Assembly (NCBI GenBank): GCA_002418775.1
Contig: DIEU01000026.1
Coordinates: 1 to 64,000, forward strand
DNA length: 64,000 bases
Direction of reading: 5' to 3'
Source: Firmicutes bacterium UBA5766
GTDB lineage: Bacteria; Bacillota; Desulfotomaculia; Desulfotomaculales; Nap2-2B
The notes beneath the pieces were generated by a model. That model was given only the letters and a program-made list of their open reading frames with translations. It had not been told where the DNA came from and ran no database searches. The translations under genes were made by a program, and so were the position numbers. Shown piece after piece: positions 42,201 through 50,130 of the stretch (positions are counted from its first letter, which is position 1; every line of letters starts with the position of its first letter).

Positions 42201-42678
42201 CCTTCGACTTTAAAATGATGCTGAGTATGGCCAGGCGGGTGCTTTCGCCGCCGCCCGAGGAAAGGGCCCCTGCCGCTGCGTGCAGTCCGCCGCCTCTTTT
42301 GCCCATTGTATCGAGTTCTTTAAGCAGGTCTTTTATCTCCGTAGGAAGATGGGCAAGTCCGCGGGCGGTTGAACCGTCTGAGTCAAATTTAGTATTAACC
42401 CAGAGGTGCCGCAGCATCTTAAGCAGGTGAGATTTGCCGCTTCCATAAAAGCCGCTCACCCAGACAGCCGGTTGATTTGTCGAACTCAAACTGCCCAGGT
42501 ATGATTCGAGAATGCGGATTATGCCTTCTTTGTATTGCCCTTCGCAAACAAAGTGTTCCAGCTCATATCTTAACGTTTCGATCTCTCTGGATGTAAACGA
42601 TTCATTGACAGCGGCCACACCATCATTAAGCAGTTTTGACAGTACGGGGTCGCGCTGGAAAATTTCACGGTTGATCAT
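39229..42678 (-). CDS. brxC: BREX P-loop ATPase BrxC
   Basis: Large ATPase of 1149 aa (BrxC/PglY family), core of BREX. N-terminus MINREIFQRDPVLSKLLNDG and Walker A VSGFYGSGKSHLLKML (about residues 73-88) are typical; Walker B CTCILLDEIQLFIGD is near residue 265. The C-terminal half is helical and coiled. It overlaps brxB by 4 nt (ATGA). Confidence 0.95.
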   Translation of the reverse strand: MINREIFQRDPVLSKLLNDGVAAVNESFTSREIETLRYELEHFVCEGQYKEGIIRILESYLGSLSSTNQPAVWVSGFYGSGKSHLLKMLRHLWVNTKFDSDGSTARGLAHLPTEIKDLLKELDTMGKRGGGLHAAAGALSSGGGESTRLAILSIILKSKDLPESLPQALFILWLKNNGIFEQVKEAVEKEGKNFLSELHDLYVSPVLAKALLDADSNFAPDLKQVRTLLRAQFPIVDDIPTSEFIKIIRGVLTINGQIPCTCILLDEIQLFIGDSAKRSTDVQEVAEALCKQLDSHVLLIGAGQTALGGDVPLLQRLKDRFTVPIELSDTDVETVTRRVVLAKRADRLKAVEETLNVHSGEIDRQLAGTRIAARTEDRNIIVEDYPILPVRRRFWEHVLRAVDVPGTNSQLRTQLRIVHDAVRDIADKPLGSVVPADVVFDQMQPDLLRTGVLLREIDETIRNLEDGALDGILAKRICGLIFLIRKLPRQAVIDIGVRATPEMIADLLVSDLANDGTTLRKNVPMILEKLVEQGKIIKIEEEYSLQTRESSEWDSEFRSRQTKLNNDLTSLSVKRTTLINAAFSETFSSSKLTQGNSKEPRKLLIQFGDEAPAQKGADIPVWVRDGWGENETAVLSSARAAGSDSATVFVFIPKANAEDLKKAIIQFEAAKATIDSKGPPTTPEGQEARDAMHTRMTSAQTTRNNIIKDVLNAAKVFQGGGQERFELVLKDKVIEAAKASMDRLFPRFRDADDNRWSNVINRAKNGDGSALQSLDWKDAPEKHPVCSNILSEIGSGKTGKEIRDTFKKPPYGWPQDAVDGALIVLFTTGHILAVYKGVQLKQGELDQAKISVTDFKAETKTIDVHGRIKLRKLFQTAGLNCKSGEESAISGQLLAMLCKLADEAGGEPPMPECPSKLHLENMQGLAGNEQLAAILDHHDTLAQQFKDWSELGKLAAERKKNWAALEIMLGYAGSLPEAEELQKQADAVRAERRLLDKTDPVPAIMKDISTLLRTAVKQAHSSFENTYNLEMETLLKNDNWKSLTWEQQKGILETEGIDAVPELSVGDDKALLSSLKETPLPNWKTKRDALQKQFKNAALAAARLLEPKTIEIKLISGTLKTEQDVKEWITKTEKNLLENIKNGPLIVIG

Positions 42679-43238
42679 GCGTCATTCACCCCATTATTTA
42701 ATGTAATAGGTATTGCCAGGTAACTCCACCCGTCACGCGCATCCAGCAGGCGGTAATTGTTATTGTCATACTCACCGGGAAAGAATAGCGCCAGCCGGCC
42801 CCGGACATCACCAACGACCTCCTTTAATATTAGAGAAACCTTAGTCAAACCAAATAAGCTTGCCACTCCATACGCCGCCACTACAGTATCGGAATCAACA
42901 TTTTCTCCGGTCAGCGCATTCCGCAATTCATCAGCAGCAGATTTAAGGAAATCACCGCTTAATTTTATGGCCAGGTTTTCCGGTTCTTCAAAATATAGAT
43001 CCCGGTATTCCAGGCTGGCCATCCATCTGGCAAACACTTTCGTAAAATCAAAAAGCGCCCATTTATGCCCGGAAGCAATAGTAGCAATTTCAAAAAGTTC
43101 TAACCTTGCCCGGAGTTTTCGCTCATCGTTTTTAGAATAGACTATAAAGATTGTTTTCTGCGGGCCTGATAAATTACGCTGCCACGGAGTAATTATATGA
43201 TTCCGGTACCGGCGGGCAAGTTCTTCAATTCTTCCCAT
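42675..43238 (-). CDS. brxB: BREX protein BrxB
   Basis: DUF1788 family, 187 aa. Typical segments are NERKLRARLELFEIA near residue 40, WMASLEYRDLYFE near 75 and LALFFPGEYDNNNYRLLDARDG near the end. The core role in BREX is unknown in detail. It overlaps brxA by 14 nt and brxC by 4 nt. Confidence 0.92.
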   Translation of the reverse strand: MGRIEELARRYRNHIITPWQRNLSGPQKTIFIVYSKNDERKLRARLELFEIATIASGHKWALFDFTKVFARWMASLEYRDLYFEEPENLAIKLSGDFLKSAADELRNALTGENVDSDTVVAAYGVASLFGLTKVSLILKEVVGDVRGRLALFFPGEYDNNNYRLLDARDGWSYLAIPITLNNGVNDA

Positions 43239-44052
43239 ATATAAACCTCCCTTCTTCGCTCAACATCCTGGAAAAAGAAATTTCAACTACATTACCGGAT
43301 AAGCTCATGTCCATCAAACCCAGACGTTTTGCTTCCAAAGCCAATTTTTGAAGCTCTTCCTCCGGCGTATCCAATACTTTGGACCATAATGATTTAAACA
43401 GGCCGGGTCCGCGTATGCCAAGCAAATAGCCCAACAGCAGAGCATAAGATGTTACCATGGGCGTAGGATTGACCTTCCGGCGAATCTTTCTCATTCGCCC
43501 TTGTAAATGCCCTGACTGGGTCCAGGATGATGACGCATTGCGAACAACTTTGTCCAGGGTGCTTTCGTTTAGCCGTTTACCAACATTCTTCTGGAGAACA
43601 TTGACAATCTTTTGCCGGGTAAGTTCTTCTCCTGGCTGCATATCTAATATCGCTGTTGAAGTAATTCTTAGAAGAGGATCCCGGGACATGGCTGTTAATA
43701 AAGAAAGAAGAGGCCTCCCTGGTTGATCGGAATCCCAATAGTAGCGAAAAAAACGAAAAAGCTGCGTTGCCGGGTTTAAGCCGTACAGCTCTGATAGTCT
43801 TTGAGCAGAAAGCTTACGTGTCGCCACCGTTCTCTTGCCGAGACAATTATCTTCCACGATAGCTTTTAAATAATCTTCACGAGTTGAATCTCCCGGGCAT
43901 TCTTGGAACAGCAAAGAAAGTTCTTCCAACATAATGGTCCTGCTTGTGTGAGCGCCTTTGTCACCAAAACGAAAACCGGCCTTTTCCCAGGCGTTATAGC
44001 TAGGCTCCTCCTCTTGAAGAGCAGTGCCCATAAAAAGAGGCTCATTCTTCAC
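43225..44052 (-). CDS. brxA: BREX protein BrxA
   Basis: DUF1819 family, 275 aa, first gene of the operon; small helical protein thought to bind DNA or help assembly. GTG 44052 is preceded by AAGGACGG. Segments such as RTIMLEELSLLFQ and LNPATQLFRFFRYYWDSD fit the family. The order brxA-brxB-brxC-pglX-pglZ-brxL defines a type 1 BREX locus. No BrxR regulator is adjacent. Confidence 0.9.
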   Translation of the reverse strand: MKNEPLFMGTALQEEEPSYNAWEKAGFRFGDKGAHTSRTIMLEELSLLFQECPGDSTREDYLKAIVEDNCLGKRTVATRKLSAQRLSELYGLNPATQLFRFFRYYWDSDQPGRPLLSLLTAMSRDPLLRITSTAILDMQPGEELTRQKIVNVLQKNVGKRLNESTLDKVVRNASSSWTQSGHLQGRMRKIRRKVNPTPMVTSYALLLGYLLGIRGPGLFKSLWSKVLDTPEEELQKLALEAKRLGLMDMSLSGNVVEISFSRMLSEEGRFIYGKN

Positions 44053-44092
44053 TTTAAAACCGTCCTTATATTGCCGGCTATCTTGCCGGCCG

Positions 44093-44135
44093 ATTTATGC
44101 TATTTTATCATAACCATTTATGCTAAAATTTGCAA
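44093..44135 (-). promoter_or_regulatory. BREX promoter with repeated operator-like element
   Basis: Minus strand TTGCAA (44130-44135), 17-nt spacer, TATGAT (44107-44112) forms a good sigma-A promoter. A 10-bp direct repeat, TAGCATAAAT, occurs at 44116-44125 (in the spacer) and 44093-44102 (near the start site), 23 bp apart. A GCCGGC hairpin follows in the leader. The repeat could be a regulator binding site. Confidence 0.65.
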
Positions 44136-44156
44136 TATAATTTTTTAGCTAACAAC

Positions 44157-44181
44157 CTGGCAGGGTAATCCCTGCTTTTTT
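44157..44181 (+). terminator. plus-strand terminator without an obvious gene
   Basis: CCTGGCAGGG-TAAT-CCCTGC followed by TTTTTT. No plus-strand gene lies upstream. Its sequence nearly matches the minus-strand terminator at 46401-46427. Confidence 0.7.
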
Positions 44182-44253
44182 ACAAGAGTAATGCCGCCGT
44201 ACTTATGATTTTTAAAATTCTTCATACCGGCAGCGCCGGGCTGCAATCTTCCA

Positions 44254-44487
44254 TTAAAACTCTCTCTTTTTATTTAAATCAATGACGACAACCAGCAAAT
44301 GGTATGCTTTTCCGGCAGAATATTGCTTATACCGGTCATGCACGGTTATTTTGTGTACTAACAAGGCATTGTTTTTCATCAACATCAGTTCGTCTACGGA
44401 AGCTGCTTCCATTAATTTTGCTGATGCCTGCTGCAACGCTTCTAATAATATTTTGTCAGACAGCGATCCGGATGAATAACCGATCAA
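44254..44487 (-). CDS. small hypothetical protein
   Basis: A 77-aa ORF starting at TTG 44487 behind AAAAGGG. It has an N-terminal helical part (LSDKILLEALQQASAKLMEA) and a C-terminal beta-rich part (YHLLVVVIDLNKK). Family not recognised. It lies between the BREX promoter and the metallophosphoesterase gene; transcription would head towards brxA. Confidence 0.4.
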   Translation of the reverse strand: MIGYSSGSLSDKILLEALQQASAKLMEAASVDELMLMKNNALLVHKITVHDRYKQYSAGKAYHLLVVVIDLNKKREF

Positions 44488-44608
44488 TAGCCCTTTTCCA
44501 TTCCCTAAAACATGTTGTTATCCTGTTAGACAGAATAAAGGTATTTGGATTGCTAATTGATAATAATCTATAAATACTTATTTAGCTAACGAAATAGAGG
44601 CAGTTTAG
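44488..44608. other. AT-rich spacer
   Basis: Nothing convincing is seen here apart from AT-rich sequence and the weak AGAGG site in front of the ORF at 44609. Confidence 0.3.
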
Positions 44609-44788
44609 ATGGGCGACGTAGCCGTGGCGGCTTACATGACACCTTTGCAGCATCGCCCGGCCACGTTCCGAGACAAGCCCGTTGCCGTTGCCGGCACGCA
44701 GCATTTAGCGAACAGTGAACTGATTTTGGTTAATTTTTTAGGACGGCGACAATTCCAAATAGCTTTATTTTTCCAATTGAAAGATTAA
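44609..44788 (+). CDS. possible 59-aa ORF on a GC-rich island
   Basis: ATG 44609 has AGAGG 8 nt upstream. It reads MGDVAVAAYMTPLQHRPATF and on to TAA 44786. The first 100 bp are markedly GC-rich in an AT-rich setting and contain two interleaved stems, GGGCGA/TCGCCC and CGTGGC/GCCACG, which would form a pseudoknot. The conservation of this ORF is unknown; the DNA may act as RNA instead. Confidence 0.25.
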   Translation: MGDVAVAAYMTPLQHRPATFRDKPVAVAGTQHLANSELILVNFLGRRQFQIALFFQLKD

Positions 44789-44891
44789 CTTACATAGAAA
44801 AATTATATATGGTAATATAGTATCCAAAAAGTGTAATTAATCAGAAATAAAATATGAAAAAATGAACTCCTTAGAGGATTAACACACGGTT

Positions 44892-45713
44892 ATGACGATA
44901 CTATTCAATAAAAAGGCCTTAATAAGCTTCTTTTTAATATTGCTGCTTCTCTATGCGTTTATCGAGCCATACTGGTTGGAATTAAAAGAAACAAATATTA
45001 TAGACAAAGACCTTCCTGCTTCTTTTGAAAATACGAAAATTGTGTTCATTTCAGATATTCATCATGGACCATATTTCTCAAGAGAAAGAGTTAGAAGCCT
45101 TGTCCAACAAATTAACGGGCTTAATCCGGATATTATCTTGTTGGGAGGAGACTATGTATTTATGGATTCAAAGTATATACAGCCGTGTTTTGAAGAACTG
45201 AAAAATCTGAAAGCAACTATAGGGAAATTCGGAGTTTTAGGCAATCACGATCATTGGAGAAGCGCCGAATTAACGAGAATACTTGCCAGAGACGCAGGGA
45301 TAAGACTGTTGGACAACAAAGCAGAATGGGTTTACAAAAACGGCGATAGGATAAAAATCGGTGGCGTAGGAGATATGTTTGAAGACATTCAAGACATAAC
45401 TCCGACCACATTTGATGTTAGTAAGCAGGACTTTGTAATTTTATTATCCCATAATCCCGATTTTGCAGAAGAGATAAAAACATACAACATTGATTTAGTA
45501 TTAAGCGGACATACACATGGAGGACAGGTAACTCTTTTCGGGCTGTGGGCTCCATTAGTACCTATAGAGAATAAGCAAAAGTACAGAACGGGTGTTGTAG
45601 ATACAGGCTATACTAAAGTTATTGTATCTAATGGGGTAGGTACAACAGCTCTGCCAGTGAGATTTTTTGCACGTCCGCAAATAAATATAATTAACTTAAA
45701 AAAAGAACAGTAA
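44892..45713 (+). CDS. metallophosphoesterase (YkuE-like)
   Basis: Membrane-anchored phosphoesterase of 273 aa with one N-terminal membrane helix (about 7-24). All metal motifs are present: SDIHHG, GGDYV, GNHDHW, LSHNPD and SGHTHGGQ. YkuE-type enzymes act at the cell surface on lipid or wall substrates. The codon use is AT-rich compared with neighbours. It converges with a YdcF-like gene. Confidence 0.92.
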   Translation: MTILFNKKALISFFLILLLLYAFIEPYWLELKETNIIDKDLPASFENTKIVFISDIHHGPYFSRERVRSLVQQINGLNPDIILLGGDYVFMDSKYIQPCFEELKNLKATIGKFGVLGNHDHWRSAELTRILARDAGIRLLDNKAEWVYKNGDRIKIGGVGDMFEDIQDITPTTFDVSKQDFVILLSHNPDFAEEIKTYNIDLVLSGHTHGGQVTLFGLWAPLVPIENKQKYRTGVVDTGYTKVIVSNGVGTTALPVRFFARPQINIINLKKEQ

Positions 45714-45783
45714 TGATGCTGCTCGCTTAAATGCTGTCACCGGCGCCGCGCCAAGCTTACCTGCCTAATAAAATTATTAATCA

Positions 45784-46350
45784 CTATCTTCCTCCTCCCA
45801 AAAGAAAGGCCAGGGTTTTTCCATACTCGGTTAAAGTAAACTGTATGCTTCTTTCGCTTACCCACCAATGAGAAGAAGAGAAATTCGGTTCTTGTACAGG
45901 GCAATAAGTAAATGTCGTCTTAGTTTCATCAAAAACTTTCTCAAAGATCATTCTTGCTCTTCTCATGTGGTAGTCAGATGAAACAACTAAAGCGGTTTTA
46001 AAACCATATTGCTCCATAATTTCTTTTGAAAAGAGCGCATTTTCATATGTGCTTTCAGCTCTTTGCTCAAGAATAAGAAATTCTTTTGGAACACCTGATT
46101 TAACAGCGCTTGCCATCAATAAATCTGCTCCGGTAATTTCACCGGATATTATTATGTATGGCGCGTATCCGCTCTTATAAAGAGTAACACCTTTATGTAT
46201 ACGAGATCCCTGGTCTCCGCCCAAAACAATAATTACATCTGATTTTTTTGGATTTTCGTCCAGTACCAAAAAGTAACCGGCATAGTAAAAGAACATGAGA
46301 AGGAAGGACATTAAAATCAAAAGGGCTATAATTTTCGTTCGCAACTTCAT
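45784..46350 (-). CDS. YdcF/ElyC/SanA family protein (DUF218)
   Basis: A 188-aa protein with an N-terminal membrane anchor (about 8-27) and a DUF218 domain: VIIVLGGDQGSRIHKGVTLY, then ISGE, then ESTYENALFSKEIM and SSDYHMRRARMIF. The family is linked to cell-envelope maintenance. ATG 46350 follows AAAGGA. Confidence 0.88.
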   Translation of the reverse strand: MKLRTKIIALLILMSFLLMFFYYAGYFLVLDENPKKSDVIIVLGGDQGSRIHKGVTLYKSGYAPYIIISGEITGADLLMASAVKSGVPKEFLILEQRAESTYENALFSKEIMEQYGFKTALVVSSDYHMRRARMIFEKVFDETKTTFTYCPVQEPNFSSSHWWVSERSIQFTLTEYGKTLAFLLGGGR

Positions 46351-46400
46351 AATGATAGGTTTCCTTTGCTGCACACTTCAGGCTTCTTTATCCTGCAAAT

Positions 46401-46427
46401 AAAAAAACAGCAGGGATACCCTGCCAG
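46401..46427 (-). terminator. terminator downstream of dinG
   Basis: GCAGGG-ATA-CCCTGC stem with, on the minus strand, GTTTTTTT after it; about 125 nt after the helicase stop codon. Confidence 0.8.
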
Positions 46428-46551
46428 GATGTTCGTGATTATCTATTTTGCAGTCTTAATAAAAAATTCCTTATAAAAAAGGGCAGCTTTATAAAATAAA
46501 CGCGCAATTCTCTCACCCCTTAAGGTTATTCTTTTTAATATTCTATTACGG

Positions 46552-49407
46552 TCAGCCGCCGAATGTGACATCTTTTGGCTCCTGTGTTCCGGGATGAGCG
46601 GGAGGACATTTTAGCCATTGGGAGACTTTGTCCCTGATCATCCAGGCATCCCCCCGGAAGTGAGTTTTAACCGGCAGTGAAATCAAAAAATGCCGCCCGT
46701 ATCTTTTATTCAAAAGTCGCGGGTCTAAAACCACTACGACACCCCTGTCGCGCATGGTCCTGATCAGCCTGCCGAAACCTTGCTTGAACTTGATCACAGC
46801 CTGGGGCAGGCTGTAGTGCAAAAAGCCGTCCTTACCCCTGCCGGCGAGTTCCTCAAGCCGGGCTTCAATTACAGGTATTCCCGGCGCCCAGAAAGGCAGT
46901 TTGACGATAACCACACAGGAGAGGGCTTCACCGGGTATATCTATCCCTTCCCAAAAACTGGACGCCCCCAGCAAAACGGCGCGGTCGCTCTTGCGGAATT
47001 CCTCGACCAGGCGGGTACGGCCCCCGTCAATGTTATGCGCGAGCAGGTAGAGATTTTCCTGTTCGCAGAAATCTCTCAGCCTCCGGTGTACCTCCCGGAG
47101 CGCCTGGTGGGAAGTAAAAAGGACAAGTGTCTTTCCCTGAACAGCCCTGATCAAACCCGTCAGGCTTTCCAGCAGGGCCTCAAAATAATCCCCTCCGGGA
47201 ACACCGTACGGTGAAGGAATATCCCTGGCTATGCATAATAGGGACTGGTCGGAGTAACTGAAAGGGGAATCAACCTGCAACTCGATCAGCTTTTCTGCAG
47301 GGACAAGGTCCAAACCCGTGCGCTCCTTGAAATGCTCGAAGGAACCGCCCACGGTAAGGGTTGCGGAGGCAAAAACCACTGTCTCTTTTGATTTAAAAAG
47401 CTGTTCATTCAGCATTTCACCCACCTGCACCGGAACAGCATGAAAAAAGCAGCCGTAAGTTTCTTCCGTCGCTTCCGCCCAGTAAACAAAGTTATTCTCC
47501 CGGCAGGACATGATAAAGGCAAGATCCCCCGCCAGTTCCCGGCCGCAGGAAAGATGCTGGTCTATTTCGGCGGACATCCCGCTCCAGAACTCGCTGGCGC
47601 CGCCCTGCAGCCAGGTCTCCAGAATATCCGAAAGCTTATGAAGATAATCCAGCAATTCTTCAAACCGGTATTCCAGATTCGAGTATTCCGCTTCTAAAAA
47701 AACAACCTTGTTTTCCAGACCGGTTCGCCTGATCCGGAGAGTCCGGCGGTCCGTGCCCTGGTAATTGGGGGATGCCCGGGAAACAACCAGTACGCGCGCA
47801 GCCTCGAAAAAAAACTGCGCATCACGGAGCAGCAGCGCAAGGGCATTGCGCGCTTCCTGCCGGGTTTGCCGCCATGTTTCAAAATCAGCGCTGGGCACAA
47901 GAACGTCGGGCTGCCCTAGCGTCCTGCTCACAATACCCGTCCAGCGCCTTACGGCAGCCCAGTTCACCTGGCGTCCCAGCTGCTCGGTGGCGGCGTCCTC
48001 GAGGTGGTGGGCCTCGTCGATCACTAAAGGACCGTAATCGGGTAATACTTTATTTTCCATGCGGATATCGGAAAAAAGCAGTGAATGATTGGTAATAATC
48101 AGATTGGCCGCTTCCGCCGCCCTGTGCGCTTTGGTTACGTAACACGGCCCTTTGAACCAGCGGCAGCGCATGCCCAGGCAGCTTTCACTGTCGGAGCAGA
48201 TATTCGACCAGTAATCCTGCTCAAATGAGGAAATGTTCAGTTCGCTCCTGTCGCCTGTGGCAGTCGCCGCCGCCCAAACCTGCACCCGGGCGTAAAACGA
48301 CGCTTCCTCGGGGCGGGAGTTTGCGGCAGCCTGGACGCCGGACCATCTGCGCAGGCAGAGGTAGTTCGACCTGCCTTTGACCAGCGCGGCCTTACACGGC
48401 CATGCTAAGGCGCCGAGCAGGCCGGGGATGTCCTTTGACCACAGCTGTTCCTGAAGGTTTATTGTCCGTGTCGATATAACCACACGTTCGCCGCGGGTTA
48501 ATGCCCAGTGCAGCGCCGGGATCAGGTAGGAGATGGACTTGCCCGTACCCGTTCCGGCTTCCATCAAAAGATACTTCCGCCCTAAAAGCGCGCTGCTGAC
48601 AGCACGGACCATCTGTTCCTGCTGTGGACGGTATTCGTAATCCGCAAGTTTTAAGGCCAGCGGCCCTTTCGCTTCAAACAGGGAAGGAAGTTCTTCGTTC
48701 TCAGGTAAAAAAGAGGTTTCTGCAGGAGCTGTTTTTATAATGTATTGCTCAGACCAGCCAGACTCCGGATTTACGCAGGCAGCCGGTTCGCCGGTTCCTT
48801 TTTGCGCGCTGCCGCCGGTTAAATCCTCCAATGCGACAGACAGCGGCTTAACCCAGGAAGAACCCGCCTGCGAAAGAAAAGCTATAACTTGTAAAATAAC
48901 CCGGCTATCAAGCCTCTTCAGGGCTTCGACCAGTTTCCCGTATAGCTCGACCGTGGCCAAAACATCGGAAAGAGACCGGTGTTCTTTTTCATTCTTGATG
49001 CCCAGGAAACGGCAAAGCGCGCCCAGGCTGAAACCGGGCGAAAAGGGAAGGACTACCCTGGCCAGTTCGAGCGTGTCGTATGACTGATTTTTAAGCGGAC
49101 CGGCCGCTTCCTCAAGAAAACCTCTATCAAAGGCTACATTGTGCCCGACCAGCGGATAGTCGCCAAGAAACCCCAGGGCGCTGGGCAGCACTTCCCCAAG
49201 TTCCGGGCAGGAGGCAAGCATCTGGTCGTCAAGGCCAGTCAAGCGGCGGATACTTACCGGAAGCTTTCGCGAAGGCCGCACAAGGCTGTGGTAGCTTGCG
49301 GCAACCTCTCCTTTTTCAACAAGCGCCATGCCTATTTCGATAATCTCATCCTGCCGGGGAGAAAGACCCGTTGTTTCCAAGTCGCAAACCACAAAGGAGC
49401 CAAGCAT
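46552..49407 (-). CDS. dinG: DnaQ exonuclease-DinG helicase fusion
   Basis: 951-aa fusion. The N-terminal 165 residues are a DEDDh 3'-5' exonuclease: CDLETTGL (D, E), GHNVAFDRGF (D) and HRSLSDVLAT (H, D). The rest is an XPD/DinG-type superfamily 2 helicase: Walker A EAGTGTGKS, a four-Cys Fe-S segment (CLRRW ... SCLGMRCRW ... C), DEAH in VIDEAHHLED, and motif VI GFGRLIRTMRDRG. This fusion is normal in Firmicutes (B. subtilis DinG), where it acts on DNA/RNA ends in repair. A terminator follows. Confidence 0.94.
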   Translation of the reverse strand: MLGSFVVCDLETTGLSPRQDEIIEIGMALVEKGEVAASYHSLVRPSRKLPVSIRRLTGLDDQMLASCPELGEVLPSALGFLGDYPLVGHNVAFDRGFLEEAAGPLKNQSYDTLELARVVLPFSPGFSLGALCRFLGIKNEKEHRSLSDVLATVELYGKLVEALKRLDSRVILQVIAFLSQAGSSWVKPLSVALEDLTGGSAQKGTGEPAACVNPESGWSEQYIIKTAPAETSFLPENEELPSLFEAKGPLALKLADYEYRPQQEQMVRAVSSALLGRKYLLMEAGTGTGKSISYLIPALHWALTRGERVVISTRTINLQEQLWSKDIPGLLGALAWPCKAALVKGRSNYLCLRRWSGVQAAANSRPEEASFYARVQVWAAATATGDRSELNISSFEQDYWSNICSDSESCLGMRCRWFKGPCYVTKAHRAAEAANLIITNHSLLFSDIRMENKVLPDYGPLVIDEAHHLEDAATEQLGRQVNWAAVRRWTGIVSRTLGQPDVLVPSADFETWRQTRQEARNALALLLRDAQFFFEAARVLVVSRASPNYQGTDRRTLRIRRTGLENKVVFLEAEYSNLEYRFEELLDYLHKLSDILETWLQGGASEFWSGMSAEIDQHLSCGRELAGDLAFIMSCRENNFVYWAEATEETYGCFFHAVPVQVGEMLNEQLFKSKETVVFASATLTVGGSFEHFKERTGLDLVPAEKLIELQVDSPFSYSDQSLLCIARDIPSPYGVPGGDYFEALLESLTGLIRAVQGKTLVLFTSHQALREVHRRLRDFCEQENLYLLAHNIDGGRTRLVEEFRKSDRAVLLGASSFWEGIDIPGEALSCVVIVKLPFWAPGIPVIEARLEELAGRGKDGFLHYSLPQAVIKFKQGFGRLIRTMRDRGVVVVLDPRLLNKRYGRHFLISLPVKTHFRGDAWMIRDKVSQWLKCPPAHPGTQEPKDVTFGG

Positions 49408-49571
49408 TTTTTATTCTCCGATTGTAAGAAAAGTGAGGATCTAAGTTTTCTTCGCTGTTTTTGTAAAATAATCCTCCCTAACGCAAGATTATTTTCAGAG
49501 TAGCAATAAGGCTGCCGAAAGAATAGCCTATTAATAAATTTAAAACATAGCATGGGAGGCGAAAAACATAA

Positions 49572-49814
49572 ATGTTAAATACTCCGCTTGACATGGAAAA
49601 TTTCTCGGAACTGATCCGCGGTATGCTCCAAAATTTTGATCCGGCCATGTTGAAACAGATGGTGTCCATGATGGACCAGGATACGCTGATGAACTTAATT
49701 AAAAACCTGATGGATAACCTCGACCAGACTATGAAACCGGAGGAAGTCCAGGTATTAAACCAGATCATGGGGACTTTCCTGAATTCCGGGAGGCAGGACC
49801 ATAACATATATTGA
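49572..49814 (+). CDS. small Met-rich helical protein
   Basis: An 80-aa protein, nearly all helix, with many methionines (LIRGMLQNF, LKQMVSMMDQ, IKNLMDNLDQ). ATG 49572 has GGGAGG upstream but 13 nt away. Family not recognised. It is followed by a second small ORF overlapping by one base, so they may form a tiny operon. Confidence 0.6.
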   Translation: MLNTPLDMENFSELIRGMLQNFDPAMLKQMVSMMDQDTLMNLIKNLMDNLDQTMKPEEVQVLNQIMGTFLNSGRQDHNIY

Positions 49815-49987
49815 TGGACACTACGGAAAATATTGAAAATATAAAAATTTCCTTCGAATGGCACTATTTTGGCTTTGGAAGGTTGAAATCGGGCACAAAC
49901 GGTTTCCGGCCGCGGCAATTTCCATGTTTTTCAGAAAAAAAGGAAATTTTAAACCGTTTAAAAGACATATACACTTTTAAAGACTAA
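49814..49987 (+). CDS. small hypothetical protein coupled to the preceding gene
   Basis: A 57-aa ORF whose ATG overlaps the TGA of the preceding gene (TGATG arrangement). It reads MDTTENIENIKISFEWHYFG and contains a basic middle part. The coupling supports translation, but the sequence gives no function. Confidence 0.4.
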   Translation: MDTTENIENIKISFEWHYFGFGRLKSGTNGFRPRQFPCFSEKKEILNRLKDIYTFKD

Positions 49988-50130
49988 TTTTAACCACTGG
50001 CCGGTAAATGCTTTTTTCCTTGTTTGACTGTATTATAATGAGATTAACCAATTGATAACAACCTAATCTCCTCTCCCTTTCTCTGCTGTATCTTCAGATA
50101 CAGCTCTTTCTTTTTTAATCCGGTCTGTCT

